Shown here in pieces: positions 52,954-62,005 of a stretch of 64,000 bases of DNA (position 1 is the stretch's first letter; every line of letters starts with the position of its first letter). The notes below the pieces were generated by a model, which made no database searches, was not told the origin of the DNA, and saw nothing but the letters and a program-made list of their open reading frames with translations. Source of the DNA: an uncultured Clostridia bacterium (GTDB lineage: Bacteria; Bacillota; Clostridia; TANB77; CAG-508); assembly GCA_934130285.1 (NCBI GenBank), contig CAKOXT010000004.1, forward strand, positions 1 through 64,000, in the 5' to 3' direction. Made by a program: the position numbers and the translations under genes.

Positions 52954-53736
52954 ATGAATAAAAAAATTATTACGGTTATAGCTATTATTTTTTCTATATC
53001 TATTATATGTGTATCAGGATTTTTCAATGAGGCAAAAGCAAATGATATTAATAAGAAGATATGTTGGGGAATCAAAAGAAATGACAATCATGAACAACCA
53101 GATTTAGGAAAAGAAAATAAAGAATTAATAGATAAATATAATGGAATAGCAATGGGAAGTAAAGAGAAAAGGTATATATATTTGACATTTGATTTAGGAT
53201 ATGAAGGAGGATATACAGAAAAAATATTAGACGATCTAAAAGCAAATGATGTAAAAGCGTGTTTCTTTATAACAGCTCATTATTTAAATACACATCCAGA
53301 ACTAGTTAAAAGAATGATTGAAGAAGGGCATGATGTAGGAAATCATACTGTAAATCATAAAAGTATGCCAGAAATTACAGAAGCTGAAATAAAAAAAGAA
53401 GTGATGGATTTACATACAGCTGTATATGAAAAATTTGGATATGAAATGAAATATATAAGACCACCCAAGGGCGAATATAGTGAGAAAACACTTCAAATTT
53501 GTAATGAAATGAATTATCAAACTGTTATGTGGTCATTTGCATATGATGATTGGGAAGAGTCAAAACAAGGAAGAGAAGAATATGGGAAAGAAAAAATATT
53601 AAAAAATTTGCACCCAGGAGAAGTAATGTTATTACATGGAACTTCAAAAGATAACATGAACATTTTATCAGAGTGTATTCAGATGATAAAAAAAGAAGGG
53701 TATGAGTTCAGAAAATTAGAGGAATTTTATAGATAA
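52954..53736 (+). CDS. PdaA-type polysaccharide deacetylase (spore cortex muramic delta-lactam)
   Basis: A 260-residue NodB-family enzyme with an N-terminal signal sequence (residues 1-29, ending NEAKA). WGIKRNDNHEQPDLGKENKE and YIYLTFDLGYEGGYTEKIL are marks of the PdaA group. The metal site includes TFDLG and GNHTVNHKSM; RPPKGEYSE and LLHGTS complete the fold. PdaA removes acetyl from N-acetylmuramic acid on the way to the delta-lactam of spore cortex, which fits sigK in this window. TGGAGG precedes the ATG. Confidence 0.88.
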   Translation: MNKKIITVIAIIFSISIICVSGFFNEAKANDINKKICWGIKRNDNHEQPDLGKENKELIDKYNGIAMGSKEKRYIYLTFDLGYEGGYTEKILDDLKANDVKACFFITAHYLNTHPELVKRMIEEGHDVGNHTVNHKSMPEITEAEIKKEVMDLHTAVYEKFGYEMKYIRPPKGEYSEKTLQICNEMNYQTVMWSFAYDDWEESKQGREEYGKEKILKNLHPGEVMLLHGTSKDNMNILSECIQMIKKEGYEFRKLEEFYR

Positions 53737-53756
53737 AAATTAGAGAAATATAAAGT

Positions 53757-53800
53757 AAAATGCACTCCATAAAATTATATTAAATTTGGAGTGCATTAAA
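53757..53800. terminator. Bidirectional terminator between pdaA and the PyrE-like gene
   Basis: TGCACTCCA (53761) pairs with TGGAGTGCA (53787), with A-rich and T-rich flanks on both sides. Confidence 0.82.
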
Positions 53801-53824
53801 AAATAATATATAAGAAAATTATAT

Positions 53825-54685
53825 TTACAAAGAATAGATATCACTATCAATACAAAGCTTAGCTCTTTTTGCAGTTTTTTCATCTGCATTTAAAGCATTT
53901 TCTAAAAATTCAGGATGAGCAATTAAAAAATTTCTCATTGTTACATCAGGATCTTTAGCAAATTCAATAAGCATCTTTAATTGATCCTCTGTTATAATTT
54001 GTTGTTTAGCAGCTTCTTCGAATAATTCTGTATTAATATTCATAAGAGACAAAGAGATAATACCTGCATCTTCAAGCTTTGAAGCACCACCTTGTTGTCT
54101 ATCAATACATACTAAACTCCATTTTATTTTAGCACCTAAGGCATCGATAGCTGGAATCCAAGCTCTTAAATAGCTAGAAGCTTGATTTAATAAATCAGCG
54201 ACATGAAGAACATTAGGTTTATCAACAGAAGTAATTATTTTATTTTCAGAAAAATCATGTGAACTTAAAACACAAGATAGATCTTTAAAAATAGTAATAT
54301 GAGGCTTATTTAAAAGATAAGCAACTATATTTGAAAAATACCAATCACGTCTTTCCCCACCAGAAACATAGTCAATTTCATCAACATTAACGTTTTCTTT
54401 TAAGTAAAGAACAAGGTTATTAATAATAGTTGCATAAATTTCATTATTTTCATATTGATTTAATACTTTTTCAAAAATATTTTTAGGAATTATATCCTTA
54501 GGTGTATTTTCCAATTCTGAATTTATAAAATTCAATAGGTCATTTGCATCTTTTTCGTTTCCATATAAAAAATGACCATTAACAAAATAAGGCCCAATTT
54601 TTCCTGAAGTATACCAAAAAGGCTTGTTTTCTTCACAAACACGAAAAGCATTTGTTTTAAAAAGATAAGAAGTTAAATTTTTCAT
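53825..54685 (-). CDS. PyrE-like (orotate phosphoribosyltransferase-like) protein
   Basis: A 286-residue protein, longer than typical PyrE (about 190-220). FWYTSGKIGPYFVNGHFLYG resembles the PyrE opening and CIDRQQGGASKLEDAGI the VDRxxGG motif, while DYVSGGERRDWYF and PHITIFKD fit a phosphoribosyltransferase core. There is no clear PRPP-binding V-D-DV-T-TG motif; HVADLLNQASSYLRAW takes its place. It runs divergently from pyrC-pyrF-pyrK-pyrD, which lack a separate pyrE here, so it probably supplies that step. The C-terminal 60 residues are extra. Confidence 0.65.
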   Translation of the reverse strand: MKNLTSYLFKTNAFRVCEENKPFWYTSGKIGPYFVNGHFLYGNEKDANDLLNFINSELENTPKDIIPKNIFEKVLNQYENNEIYATIINNLVLYLKENVNVDEIDYVSGGERRDWYFSNIVAYLLNKPHITIFKDLSCVLSSHDFSENKIITSVDKPNVLHVADLLNQASSYLRAWIPAIDALGAKIKWSLVCIDRQQGGASKLEDAGIISLSLMNINTELFEEAAKQQIITEDQLKMLIEFAKDPDVTMRNFLIAHPEFLENALNADEKTAKRAKLCIDSDIYSL

Positions 54686-54788
54686 TTAAATTATTCCTTT
54701 CCAATTCTATTTATAAAAAATATATACAAAAAGGAACTTAAAGTCAATGTAAATATAAATGGAAGATAATATAAAATAAAATAAATTG

Positions 54789-54817
54789 TTGAAAAAAGAT
54801 GAGTTAAATGATAGGAT
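54789..54817 (+). promoter_or_regulatory. Promoter of the pyr operon
   Basis: TTGAAA (54789-54794), 17 bases, TAGGAT (54812-54817), then AAAGGAG and ATG at 54844. The leader is too short for a PyrR-type attenuator. Confidence 0.65.
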
Positions 54818-54843
54818 AAACAAAATGTTGAAAGGAGAAAAAC

Positions 54844-56118
54844 ATGAAATTATTATTAAAAAATGGAACAATAATTAATTATGCAAACAAATTTCAAGAA
54901 GTAGCAGACCTACTAATAGAAAATAAAAAAATAAAAAAAATCGAAAAAAATATTGATGAAACAGCAGATAGAATTATTGACTGTACAGGTCTTTATATAA
55001 TGCCTGGAATGATTGATATGCATTGTCATTTAAGAGAACCAGGTGGTGAACATAAAGAAACTATAGAAACAGGTTCAAATAGCGCTATTAAAGGTGGTTT
55101 TACAACAATTTGCCCTATGCCAAATACAAAACCAACACCAGATAGCGCTATTATTTTATCTGAAATAATAGAAAAAGCTAAAAAAGTAGCTAAGTGTAAT
55201 GTGTTGCCATACTCAAGTGTAACAAAAGGTGAAAAGGGAGAAGAACTTGTAAATTTTGAAGAACAAAAACAAGCAGGAGCAATAGCTTTTTCAGACGATG
55301 GAATGCCTGTTGAAAATGCAAGAATGATAAGAGAGGCGATGATAAAAGCAAATGATATTGGAAGTTTCATATCAGAACATTGTGAAGAAAAATCAGTATC
55401 AAGTGGAGCAATAAATGCTGGAAAAGTGGCTGAAGAGTTAAATGTTGAAGGTGTACTTCCAGAAGCAGAAGAGATTATGGCAGCAAGAGATATAGTAATA
55501 GCAGAAACAAATAATTTACATACACACATTTGCCATATTAGTACAAAGACATCAGTAGGTACAATTAGAAGTGCAAAACAAAGAGGTGTAAAAGTAACAT
55601 GTGAAACATGTCCACATTATTATAGTTTCACACAAGAAGAAGTCCTAAAAAAAGGAACAAATGCAAAAATGAATCCTCCATTAAGAGAAGAAAAAGATAA
55701 ACAAGCAATTATAGAAGGGCTAAAAGATGGAACAATAGATTGCATAGTTACAGATCACGCACCACATACAGAAGAAGAAAAATCAAAAGAGTTATCAAAA
55801 GCGCCAAACGGAATAATAGGATTTGAAACAGCACTAGCAGCCACAATAACAAATTTAGTAGATAAAAATGAAATAACACTTTTAGATATGTGCAAATTAA
55901 TGTCATATAATCCAGCTAAATTATTAAAAATCGACAGAGGAGATATTTCAGAAGGAAAAATAGCAGACATAACAATATTTGATAAAGATCAAGAATACAT
56001 TTACCAAAAAGAAGATATAGTTTCAAAATCCAAAAATACACCATTCATTGGAGAAAAATTAAAAGGAAGAGTAAAATACACAATAGTTTCAGGAAATGTA
56101 GTATATGAAGATAAATAG
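54844..56118 (+). CDS. pyrC: Dihydroorotase
   Basis: A 424-residue type I dihydroorotase. PGMIDMHCHLREPGGEHKET carries the H-x-H metal site, ICHISTKTS further metal residues, and CIVTDHAPHTEEEK the catalytic Asp. GFTTICPMPNTKP is a family mark. It closes the pyrimidine ring from carbamoyl aspartate. First gene of pyrC-F-K-D. AAAGGAG precedes the ATG. Confidence 0.97.
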   Translation: MKLLLKNGTIINYANKFQEVADLLIENKKIKKIEKNIDETADRIIDCTGLYIMPGMIDMHCHLREPGGEHKETIETGSNSAIKGGFTTICPMPNTKPTPDSAIILSEIIEKAKKVAKCNVLPYSSVTKGEKGEELVNFEEQKQAGAIAFSDDGMPVENARMIREAMIKANDIGSFISEHCEEKSVSSGAINAGKVAEELNVEGVLPEAEEIMAARDIVIAETNNLHTHICHISTKTSVGTIRSAKQRGVKVTCETCPHYYSFTQEEVLKKGTNAKMNPPLREEKDKQAIIEGLKDGTIDCIVTDHAPHTEEEKSKELSKAPNGIIGFETALAATITNLVDKNEITLLDMCKLMSYNPAKLLKIDRGDISEGKIADITIFDKDQEYIYQKEDIVSKSKNTPFIGEKLKGRVKYTIVSGNVVYEDK

Positions 56119-56133
56119 AAAGGAATTACAGTT

Positions 56134-57075
56134 ATGAAAAACTTAATGGATAGATTAATTGAAAAGATCAAACAAATGAATAATCCAACAGTTATAGGAG
56201 TGGATACAAGATATGAATTAGTACCAGATTGCGTAAAAAATAAATATTCCAAAGATATAAATGGAATGTGCAGTGCAATGCTAGAATATAGCAAGGCATT
56301 AATAGATGCAACATATGACATAATTCCAGCAGTAAAATTACAAAGTGCATATTTTGAAATGTATGGGATAGAAGGAATAAAATTATATAAAGAACTGATT
56401 GATTATTGCAAATCTAAGGAAATGCTTGTAATGGCAGATGTAAAAAGAGGAGATATTGGATCAACATCAAGTGGATATTCTAGAGCGTATCTTGGAAAAA
56501 ATTTAATAAATGAAAAAGAAGAGTCAATATTTGATGTTGATTTTGCAACAGTAAATCCATATATGGGATCAGATTGTGTAAATCCATTTGTTGAAGATTG
56601 TAAGAAATATGATAAAGGAATTTTTGTATTAGTAAAAACTTCAAATAAATCATCAGGAGAAATTCAAGATTTAAAAACAGAAGATGGAGAAGAAGTTTAT
56701 AAAAAAGTAGCTAGATTAGTAAATTCTTGGGGAGAAGAGCTAATAGGTGAAAATGGATATAGCAATGTTTCAGCAGTTGTCGGAGCAACATATCCAAAAC
56801 AATTAGAAGAACTAAGAGAAATAATGCCACATGCATATTTTCTAATTCCCGGATATGGAGCACAAGGCGGCAAAGCAGAAGATATAGCATTAGGCTTTGA
56901 TAAAAATGGACTAGGCGGAATTGTAAATGCTACAAGAAGTTTAATGTGTGCATACAAATCAGAAAGATGGCAAAATGAATTTAGTGAAGAAGATTATGCT
57001 AAAGCTACGAGAGCAGAGGCAATACGAATGAGAGACGAGCTAATGAATGCAATTAATAATTGCCATAAAAAATAA
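56134..57075 (+). CDS. pyrF: Orotidine-5'-phosphate decarboxylase, type 2
   Basis: A 313-residue decarboxylase of the longer type 2 form. VIGVDTRYELVP and AVKLQSAYFEMYG open the barrel, MADVKRGDIGSTSSGYSRAY holds the catalytic Asp-Lys-Asp set, and LIPGYGAQGGKAEDIA binds the phosphate. It makes UMP. AAAGGAATTACAGTT precedes ATG 56134. Third-from-last step genes are next to it in the same operon. Confidence 0.95.
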   Translation: MKNLMDRLIEKIKQMNNPTVIGVDTRYELVPDCVKNKYSKDINGMCSAMLEYSKALIDATYDIIPAVKLQSAYFEMYGIEGIKLYKELIDYCKSKEMLVMADVKRGDIGSTSSGYSRAYLGKNLINEKEESIFDVDFATVNPYMGSDCVNPFVEDCKKYDKGIFVLVKTSNKSSGEIQDLKTEDGEEVYKKVARLVNSWGEELIGENGYSNVSAVVGATYPKQLEELREIMPHAYFLIPGYGAQGGKAEDIALGFDKNGLGGIVNATRSLMCAYKSERWQNEFSEEDYAKATRAEAIRMRDELMNAINNCHKK

Positions 57076-57093
57076 AATTAAAAGGAGATAATA

Positions 57094-57870
57094 ATGAAAT
57101 ATCAAGAAAAATGTGAATTATTAGATAAACAAAAATTAACAACAGATATTTTTAAGTATAGAATAAAAACAGACAAAATAGCCAAAGCAGCTAAGCCTGG
57201 TCAATTCTTAGAAATTAGAGTATCAGACAGTGTAGAACCATTTCTAAGAAGACCTATAAGTATATATTCAATAGTAGATAGCAATACAATTGAATTCATA
57301 TTTCAAGTAAAAGGAAATGGAACAAAAGTATTATCAGAGAAAAATATTGGAGACAAAATAGATATATTAGGACCTTTAGGAAATGGAATATTTGAAATAA
57401 AAGATTATAAAAAAGTAGCTATAATAGGTGGAGGAATAGGAAGTTACCCATTATATGAAATTGCAAAAGAATTAAAAGACAAAGCTGAAATAAATACATA
57501 TCTTGGATTCAGATCTAAAGAATATGTAACATGTGAAAATGAATTTCAAAAAGTTTCAAACAAATTGGTAATAACAACAGATGATGGAAGTTATGGAGAA
57601 AAAGGATTTGCAATTGACCACTTAAAACAAGATGAAAAACCAGATGTAATTATGGCATGTGGACCATTACCAATGTTAAGAGCAGTAAAGAAATATGCAA
57701 TGGAAGAAAATATACCATGCCAGGTTTCATTAGAAGAAAGAATGGGATGTGGAATTGGAGCGTGTTTGGGGTGTGCAGTAAAAACGTCAGAAAGCACACA
57801 AGAAGCACCACAGTATAAACATGTTTGCAAAGAAGGACCAGTATTTAACTGTACAGAAGTAGAATTTTAA
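57094..57870 (+). CDS. pyrK: Dihydroorotate dehydrogenase electron transfer subunit PyrK
   Basis: A 258-residue ferredoxin-reductase-like flavoprotein. FLRRPISIYSI binds FAD, IIGGGIGSYPLYEIA the nucleotide, and the cysteines in CGIGACLGCAVKT plus the later KHVCKEG bind a 2Fe-2S cluster. It passes electrons from PyrD to NAD. AAAGGAG precedes ATG 57094. It is diagnostic for the type 1B enzyme. Confidence 0.95.
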   Translation: MKYQEKCELLDKQKLTTDIFKYRIKTDKIAKAAKPGQFLEIRVSDSVEPFLRRPISIYSIVDSNTIEFIFQVKGNGTKVLSEKNIGDKIDILGPLGNGIFEIKDYKKVAIIGGGIGSYPLYEIAKELKDKAEINTYLGFRSKEYVTCENEFQKVSNKLVITTDDGSYGEKGFAIDHLKQDEKPDVIMACGPLPMLRAVKKYAMEENIPCQVSLEERMGCGIGACLGCAVKTSESTQEAPQYKHVCKEGPVFNCTEVEF

Positions 57871-57889
57871 TAAACAAGGAGGATTTTAA

Positions 57890-58798
57890 ATGGATACAAA
57901 AATAAATTTTGCAGGGATTGAAATGAAAAATCCAGTTACAGTAGCATCCGGAACATTTGGATATGGAAGAGAATTTCAAGATTTTATAGATTTAAATAGG
58001 TTAGGAGCAATAATTACAAAAGGAACATCACTAAAGCCTAGACCAGGAAATAAAGCGCCAAGAATATGCGAAACAGCAAGCGGAATGTTAAACTCAATAG
58101 GTTTACAAAATCCAGGAGTGGAATATTTTGCCGAAGTAGATTTACCTTTTCTAAGAAAATTTGATACAAAAATAATAGTAAATGCGTGTGGTAGTACAAT
58201 TGAAGAATACGTGGAACTATGCAAGATATTAAATACACTTGATATAGATGGTGTTGAATTAAATTTGTCATGCCCAAATGTAAAAGCTGGTTGCTTAGCT
58301 TTTGGAACAACATATGAAGGCGTTAAAAATGTAACAAGTCAAGTAAGAAAAGTATTAGACAAACCATTAATAGTAAAGTTAACACCTAATGTAACAGATA
58401 TAACAGCTCCGGCTAAAGGAGCAGAAGATGCAGGTGCAGACGCAATTTCAGCAATCAATACATTATTAGGAATGAAAATAGATATAAATAAAAGAGCACC
58501 AATATTAGCTAACAATACAGGTGGACTATCAGGACCAGCAATAAAACCAGTAGCAGTAAGATGTGTATATCAAATAGCTCAAAGTGTTAATATCCCAGTA
58601 ATGGGACTAGGTGGAATTATGAATGGAGAAGATGCAATTGAATTTATGATAGCAGGAGCAAGTACAATTTCAATAGGAGCTGGTAATTTTGTAGATCCAA
58701 CAGTAGCAGTAAAAACTATTGATGAAATAGAAAATTATATGAAGAAAAATAAGATAGAAGAATTAAAAGAAATTATAGGCAGTATAAAAATGAATTAA
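57890..58798 (+). CDS. pyrD: Dihydroorotate dehydrogenase, type 1B catalytic subunit
   Basis: A 302-residue FMN barrel protein. VTVASGTFGYGREF and TKGTSLKPRPGNKAPRI open the barrel, ELNLSCPNVKAG carries the catalytic Cys, and VMGLGGIMNGEDAIEFMIAG the phosphate site. It works with PyrK. CAAGGAGG precedes the ATG. Last gene of the pyr operon. Confidence 0.97.
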   Translation: MDTKINFAGIEMKNPVTVASGTFGYGREFQDFIDLNRLGAIITKGTSLKPRPGNKAPRICETASGMLNSIGLQNPGVEYFAEVDLPFLRKFDTKIIVNACGSTIEEYVELCKILNTLDIDGVELNLSCPNVKAGCLAFGTTYEGVKNVTSQVRKVLDKPLIVKLTPNVTDITAPAKGAEDAGADAISAINTLLGMKIDINKRAPILANNTGGLSGPAIKPVAVRCVYQIAQSVNIPVMGLGGIMNGEDAIEFMIAGASTISIGAGNFVDPTVAVKTIDEIENYMKKNKIEELKEIIGSIKMN

Positions 58799-58862
58799 AA
58801 ACTAGTACTCATACTTTAACTTTATTTGAATATATATAATCATAGAGAAGGAGAAAAAATAT

Positions 58863-59126
58863 ATGAATTTAAATAAGGTTAATGAAATACTTGATTTGCC
58901 AAAAGAAGTTGGCACAGATATTCCAAAAGTAACAATGTTAGGATTTAATGAAGTGTTAATAGAAAACTATAAAGGAATATTAGAATATGAAGAATTTTTC
59001 ATAAGAGTGTGTACATATATAGGAAATATCAACATAAATGGATTTGAATTAAAATTAAATCAAATTACTGATGAATCTGTAAGCATAACAGGAAAAATAG
59101 AAAATTTAGACTTCGAGCGCAGGTGA
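58863..59126 (+). CDS. yqfC: Sporulation protein YqfC
   Basis: An 87-residue protein of the YqfC family: LPKEVGTDIPKVTMLGFNEV, IENYKGILEYEEFFIRV and GFELKLNQITDESVSITGKI follow the family pattern. In Bacillus yqfC-yqfD are mother-cell (SigE) sporulation genes of unknown detail. AAGGAG precedes the ATG. It is followed by yqfD after four bases. Confidence 0.88.
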   Translation: MNLNKVNEILDLPKEVGTDIPKVTMLGFNEVLIENYKGILEYEEFFIRVCTYIGNININGFELKLNQITDESVSITGKIENLDFERR

Positions 59127-59130
59127 TAAA

Positions 59131-60312
59131 ATGAGTTTAGCAAGAAAAAATAATTTTATAAAAGGCTATATTCAAATAGAAGTAGAAGGTTTTTTTATTG
59201 AAAGATTTCTAAATACCTGCGCCAAAGAAGGAATTAAATTATGGGGAACTAAAAGAAAAAATAAAAGTATAGTAACTACAAATATACATATAGAAAATTT
59301 TAAAAAAATAAGAAAAATAGCTAAAAAGACACAAAATAAAGTAAGAATAAAGAAAAAAAGAGGAATACCATTTATAATAAAAAAATATAAAAACCGCAAA
59401 GTTTTTATATTTTTATTTTTTACTCTAATTTTGTCAATATGTACATTATCGAATTTTATTTGGAATATAGAAATTGAAGGAAATCAATCAATAAGCACAG
59501 AAGAAATTATGAATGAATTAAATGAAAACGGAATAAAACAAGGTGTTTTAAAGTACAAGGTTGACACAAATAAAATAATAGAAAAAATGAGGCTAAAAGA
59601 TAGTAGAATTTCATGGATTGGCATGAAAATAGAGGGAACTAACATAAAAGTAAGTATAGTAGAAGCGGTTGAAAAACCAACTATAATTGATGAAAATGAG
59701 TATTGTGATATTGTTGCAAAAAAAGAAGGAATTATAACAAAAATTAATGTGACAAAAGGAACAGCATTAGTAAAAGAAGGAGATGTAATTGAACAAGGTG
59801 AAAAATTAATTGGAGGCTGGATGGAAGGAAAATATACAGGAGTAAGGTATATGCACGCTAGCGGAGAAGTAGAAGCTAAAGTATGGTACATAGCGGAAAT
59901 GCAAGATAATTTTGTTAGAGAAGAAAAAATTACTACAAATCAGCAAGAAAATAAATATGGGATAATAATAAACAAAAAAGCAATAAATTTTTATAAAAAC
60001 CTTTCAAAATTTGAAAAATATGATACAATGGAAACGAAAAATAAAATTAAAATATTAAACAATTTTTATTTACCAATAGAATTCAAAAAAATAACAAATT
60101 ATGAATATAAATATGAGCAAAAAGAACTTACAAAAGAAGAATTACAAGATGAAATATTAAGTAAACTAGAAAAACAAATGAATAGCGATGTTGAAGGAAA
60201 AAAAATAGTTAACAAGGATACAATTGTAGAACCTACTGAAAATGGCATAAAAGTAAAGCTAATATATGAAGTAATTGAAAAAATAGGGGTAGAGCAAAAA
60301 TTGGTTTCATGA
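59131..60312 (+). CDS. yqfD: Sporulation protein YqfD
   Basis: A 393-residue membrane protein. GYIQIEVEGFFIERFLNTCA is the N-terminal mark; GIPFIIKKYKNRKVFIFLFF leads into one hydrophobic helix (about residues 90-107); FIWNIEIEGNQSISTEEIM is the conserved start of the outside domain. It carries a POTRA/FtsQ-like segment and a later beta region with KEGIITKINVTKGTALVKEG, a lipoyl-like hammerhead. Paired with yqfC. Confidence 0.9.
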   Translation: MSLARKNNFIKGYIQIEVEGFFIERFLNTCAKEGIKLWGTKRKNKSIVTTNIHIENFKKIRKIAKKTQNKVRIKKKRGIPFIIKKYKNRKVFIFLFFTLILSICTLSNFIWNIEIEGNQSISTEEIMNELNENGIKQGVLKYKVDTNKIIEKMRLKDSRISWIGMKIEGTNIKVSIVEAVEKPTIIDENEYCDIVAKKEGIITKINVTKGTALVKEGDVIEQGEKLIGGWMEGKYTGVRYMHASGEVEAKVWYIAEMQDNFVREEKITTNQQENKYGIIINKKAINFYKNLSKFEKYDTMETKNKIKILNNFYLPIEFKKITNYEYKYEQKELTKEELQDEILSKLEKQMNSDVEGKKIVNKDTIVEPTENGIKVKLIYEVIEKIGVEQKLVS

Positions 60313-60325
60313 AAGGAGAAAAACA

Positions 60326-61495
60326 TTGGAAGAAAGAAGTTTAAAAGTAGTAGATTCAAATAAAACCTTTTTTGGAAAACTAAGCAAAACTTTATCAAAA
60401 ATTATAATTCCAACAAAAATAGGAATAAATGGAATAGTAATAAATTTAAAAAGAAATAATATGCTGAAAGCTTATGAAGTGCTGAACAATCCCAAGAATA
60501 GTGATGTAGATAAGCAAAAAATATTATCAAAAAAATATAAAGAAGCATACTCAATTTACTTAGAAGCAATAGACAAATATATAATGGATACAGTATATAA
60601 AAAAGTAAAAACAAATACAGCATCAGCATTTGAAAAAGATGCTATGGGAAATTATTATAAAATAACAACATTAAAAGAAAAAGAATATACAGAATACAAA
60701 TACCAAAAACAAAAGTATTTAATAGAACTTGATTATGAATCATTAAAATTAAATGCCAAAGGCAAAGCTTTAGAAAAGTATAAAGATTTTTATGTTACAC
60801 AAATGGATAGTTTCTATAAAGGAATATTAAAAAATTATTCTGTAAAATTAGCAGAGTGCTCAAGAAGGCTTGATACATCAACAGATGTATACAATAAAAT
60901 CTTTGATATTCTTGATGAATACATAAATAAGATACTAATTATAAAATTAGAAGATCCTAATAATGGAATAGAAGAAAGAGTTGGTTCAGAATTAAATAGA
61001 CTAGACCAATTTGATATTGGTGAATTGGATTCAAAAGATTATGTAGAAAAAAATATGTTGTTACTAGGAATTAGTAGACAAATATTCACACACAGTCTAC
61101 CTCTAGTAGCAGCAGAACAATGTTATGATAAATTATTAAAAGATATAAGAAAAATAATTGTTATGACCCAAGATGAAAAAGCTAAATTAGAAGCGTACAA
61201 TTTACTATTAGATTTACTAGAAAATTACAACATAAAATTATTATCAGGAAAAGTATATTGGGAGAAAACAGAAGAAAGAGAATCATATAAAAAATTCTAT
61301 GAAGAATATGAGAAAGCTGAAACAGCAAGAGAAAAAGAGATATTATTCTTAAGAAGAGAAATTACAACATTAGAAGAAAATGATGAAAACAAGAACATCA
61401 TTAAGTTCTACAAAGATAGACTAGTTTCATATGGTGTAATGAGAAAAATAAAAGATGATTGTAAGACAAGCACTAAATATATAAGAAATAAATAG
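60326..61495 (+). CDS. Unknown helical protein in place of phoH
   Basis: A 389-residue, Lys/Glu-rich helical protein with no membrane helix and no known motif. It starts at TTG 60326, eight bases after AAAGGAG. It begins MEERSLKVVDSNKTFFGKLS and ends CKTSTKYIRNK. In most Firmicutes yqfD is followed by phoH and then ybeY; here this protein takes that position and no Walker motif is present, so it is not PhoH. Codons are host-like. Its role could be in sporulation or RNA metabolism by location only. Confidence 0.7.
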   Translation: MEERSLKVVDSNKTFFGKLSKTLSKIIIPTKIGINGIVINLKRNNMLKAYEVLNNPKNSDVDKQKILSKKYKEAYSIYLEAIDKYIMDTVYKKVKTNTASAFEKDAMGNYYKITTLKEKEYTEYKYQKQKYLIELDYESLKLNAKGKALEKYKDFYVTQMDSFYKGILKNYSVKLAECSRRLDTSTDVYNKIFDILDEYINKILIIKLEDPNNGIEERVGSELNRLDQFDIGELDSKDYVEKNMLLLGISRQIFTHSLPLVAAEQCYDKLLKDIRKIIVMTQDEKAKLEAYNLLLDLLENYNIKLLSGKVYWEKTEERESYKKFYEEYEKAETAREKEILFLRREITTLEENDENKNIIKFYKDRLVSYGVMRKIKDDCKTSTKYIRNK

Positions 61496-61506
61496 AGGGA
61501 AAGATA

Positions 61507-61977
61507 ATGAAAAAATTAGCACAAATTGAATATTTAGATATAGCAGAAGATAGTTCATACGAAAGCATAATTGAAAAAGTTACAGAAGCATGTTTTACAG
61601 AAGAAAATTTATTAGATAAAGGTTTATATTTAAGTGTTATTTTAACAAATCCGCAACATATCCAAGAGCTAAATAATACTTATAGAAAAATAAACAGACC
61701 AACAGATGTTTTGTCATTTCCAATGTTTGAAAAAGAAGAAATACCAAACATCACAGGAGAAATTGAAGAAGCTCTTGGAGATATTGTTATTTCAATTGAA
61801 AAAGTAAAAGAACAAGCTGAGGAATATGGACATTCATTTGAGAGAGAATTAGCATATATGGTAGTTCATGGCTTTTATCATCTTATGGGATATGATCATA
61901 TAGAATTAGTTGATAGAACAGAAATGAGAGCAAAAGAAGAAACTGTTTTAAATAAACTTAATATAACTCGCGAATAA
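61507..61977 (+). CDS. ybeY: Endoribonuclease YbeY
   Basis: A 156-residue protein. The zinc site is VVHGFYHLMGYDHIE (H-x3-H-x5-H pattern), and LNNTYRKINRPTDVLSFPMF is the second conserved block. YbeY takes part in 16S rRNA 3' end maturation and ribosome quality control. The gene follows the unknown protein after 11 bases. Length normal. Confidence 0.95.
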   Translation: MKKLAQIEYLDIAEDSSYESIIEKVTEACFTEENLLDKGLYLSVILTNPQHIQELNNTYRKINRPTDVLSFPMFEKEEIPNITGEIEEALGDIVISIEKVKEQAEEYGHSFERELAYMVVHGFYHLMGYDHIELVDRTEMRAKEETVLNKLNITRE

Positions 61978-62005
61978 AATTGAAAACCAAAGAGGGGGAG
62001 ATTTT

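Noticed and set aside
54818..54843. PyrR-binding attenuator before pyrC
   Set aside because: The space between the promoter and ATG is too short for an attenuator and no hairpin is seen.
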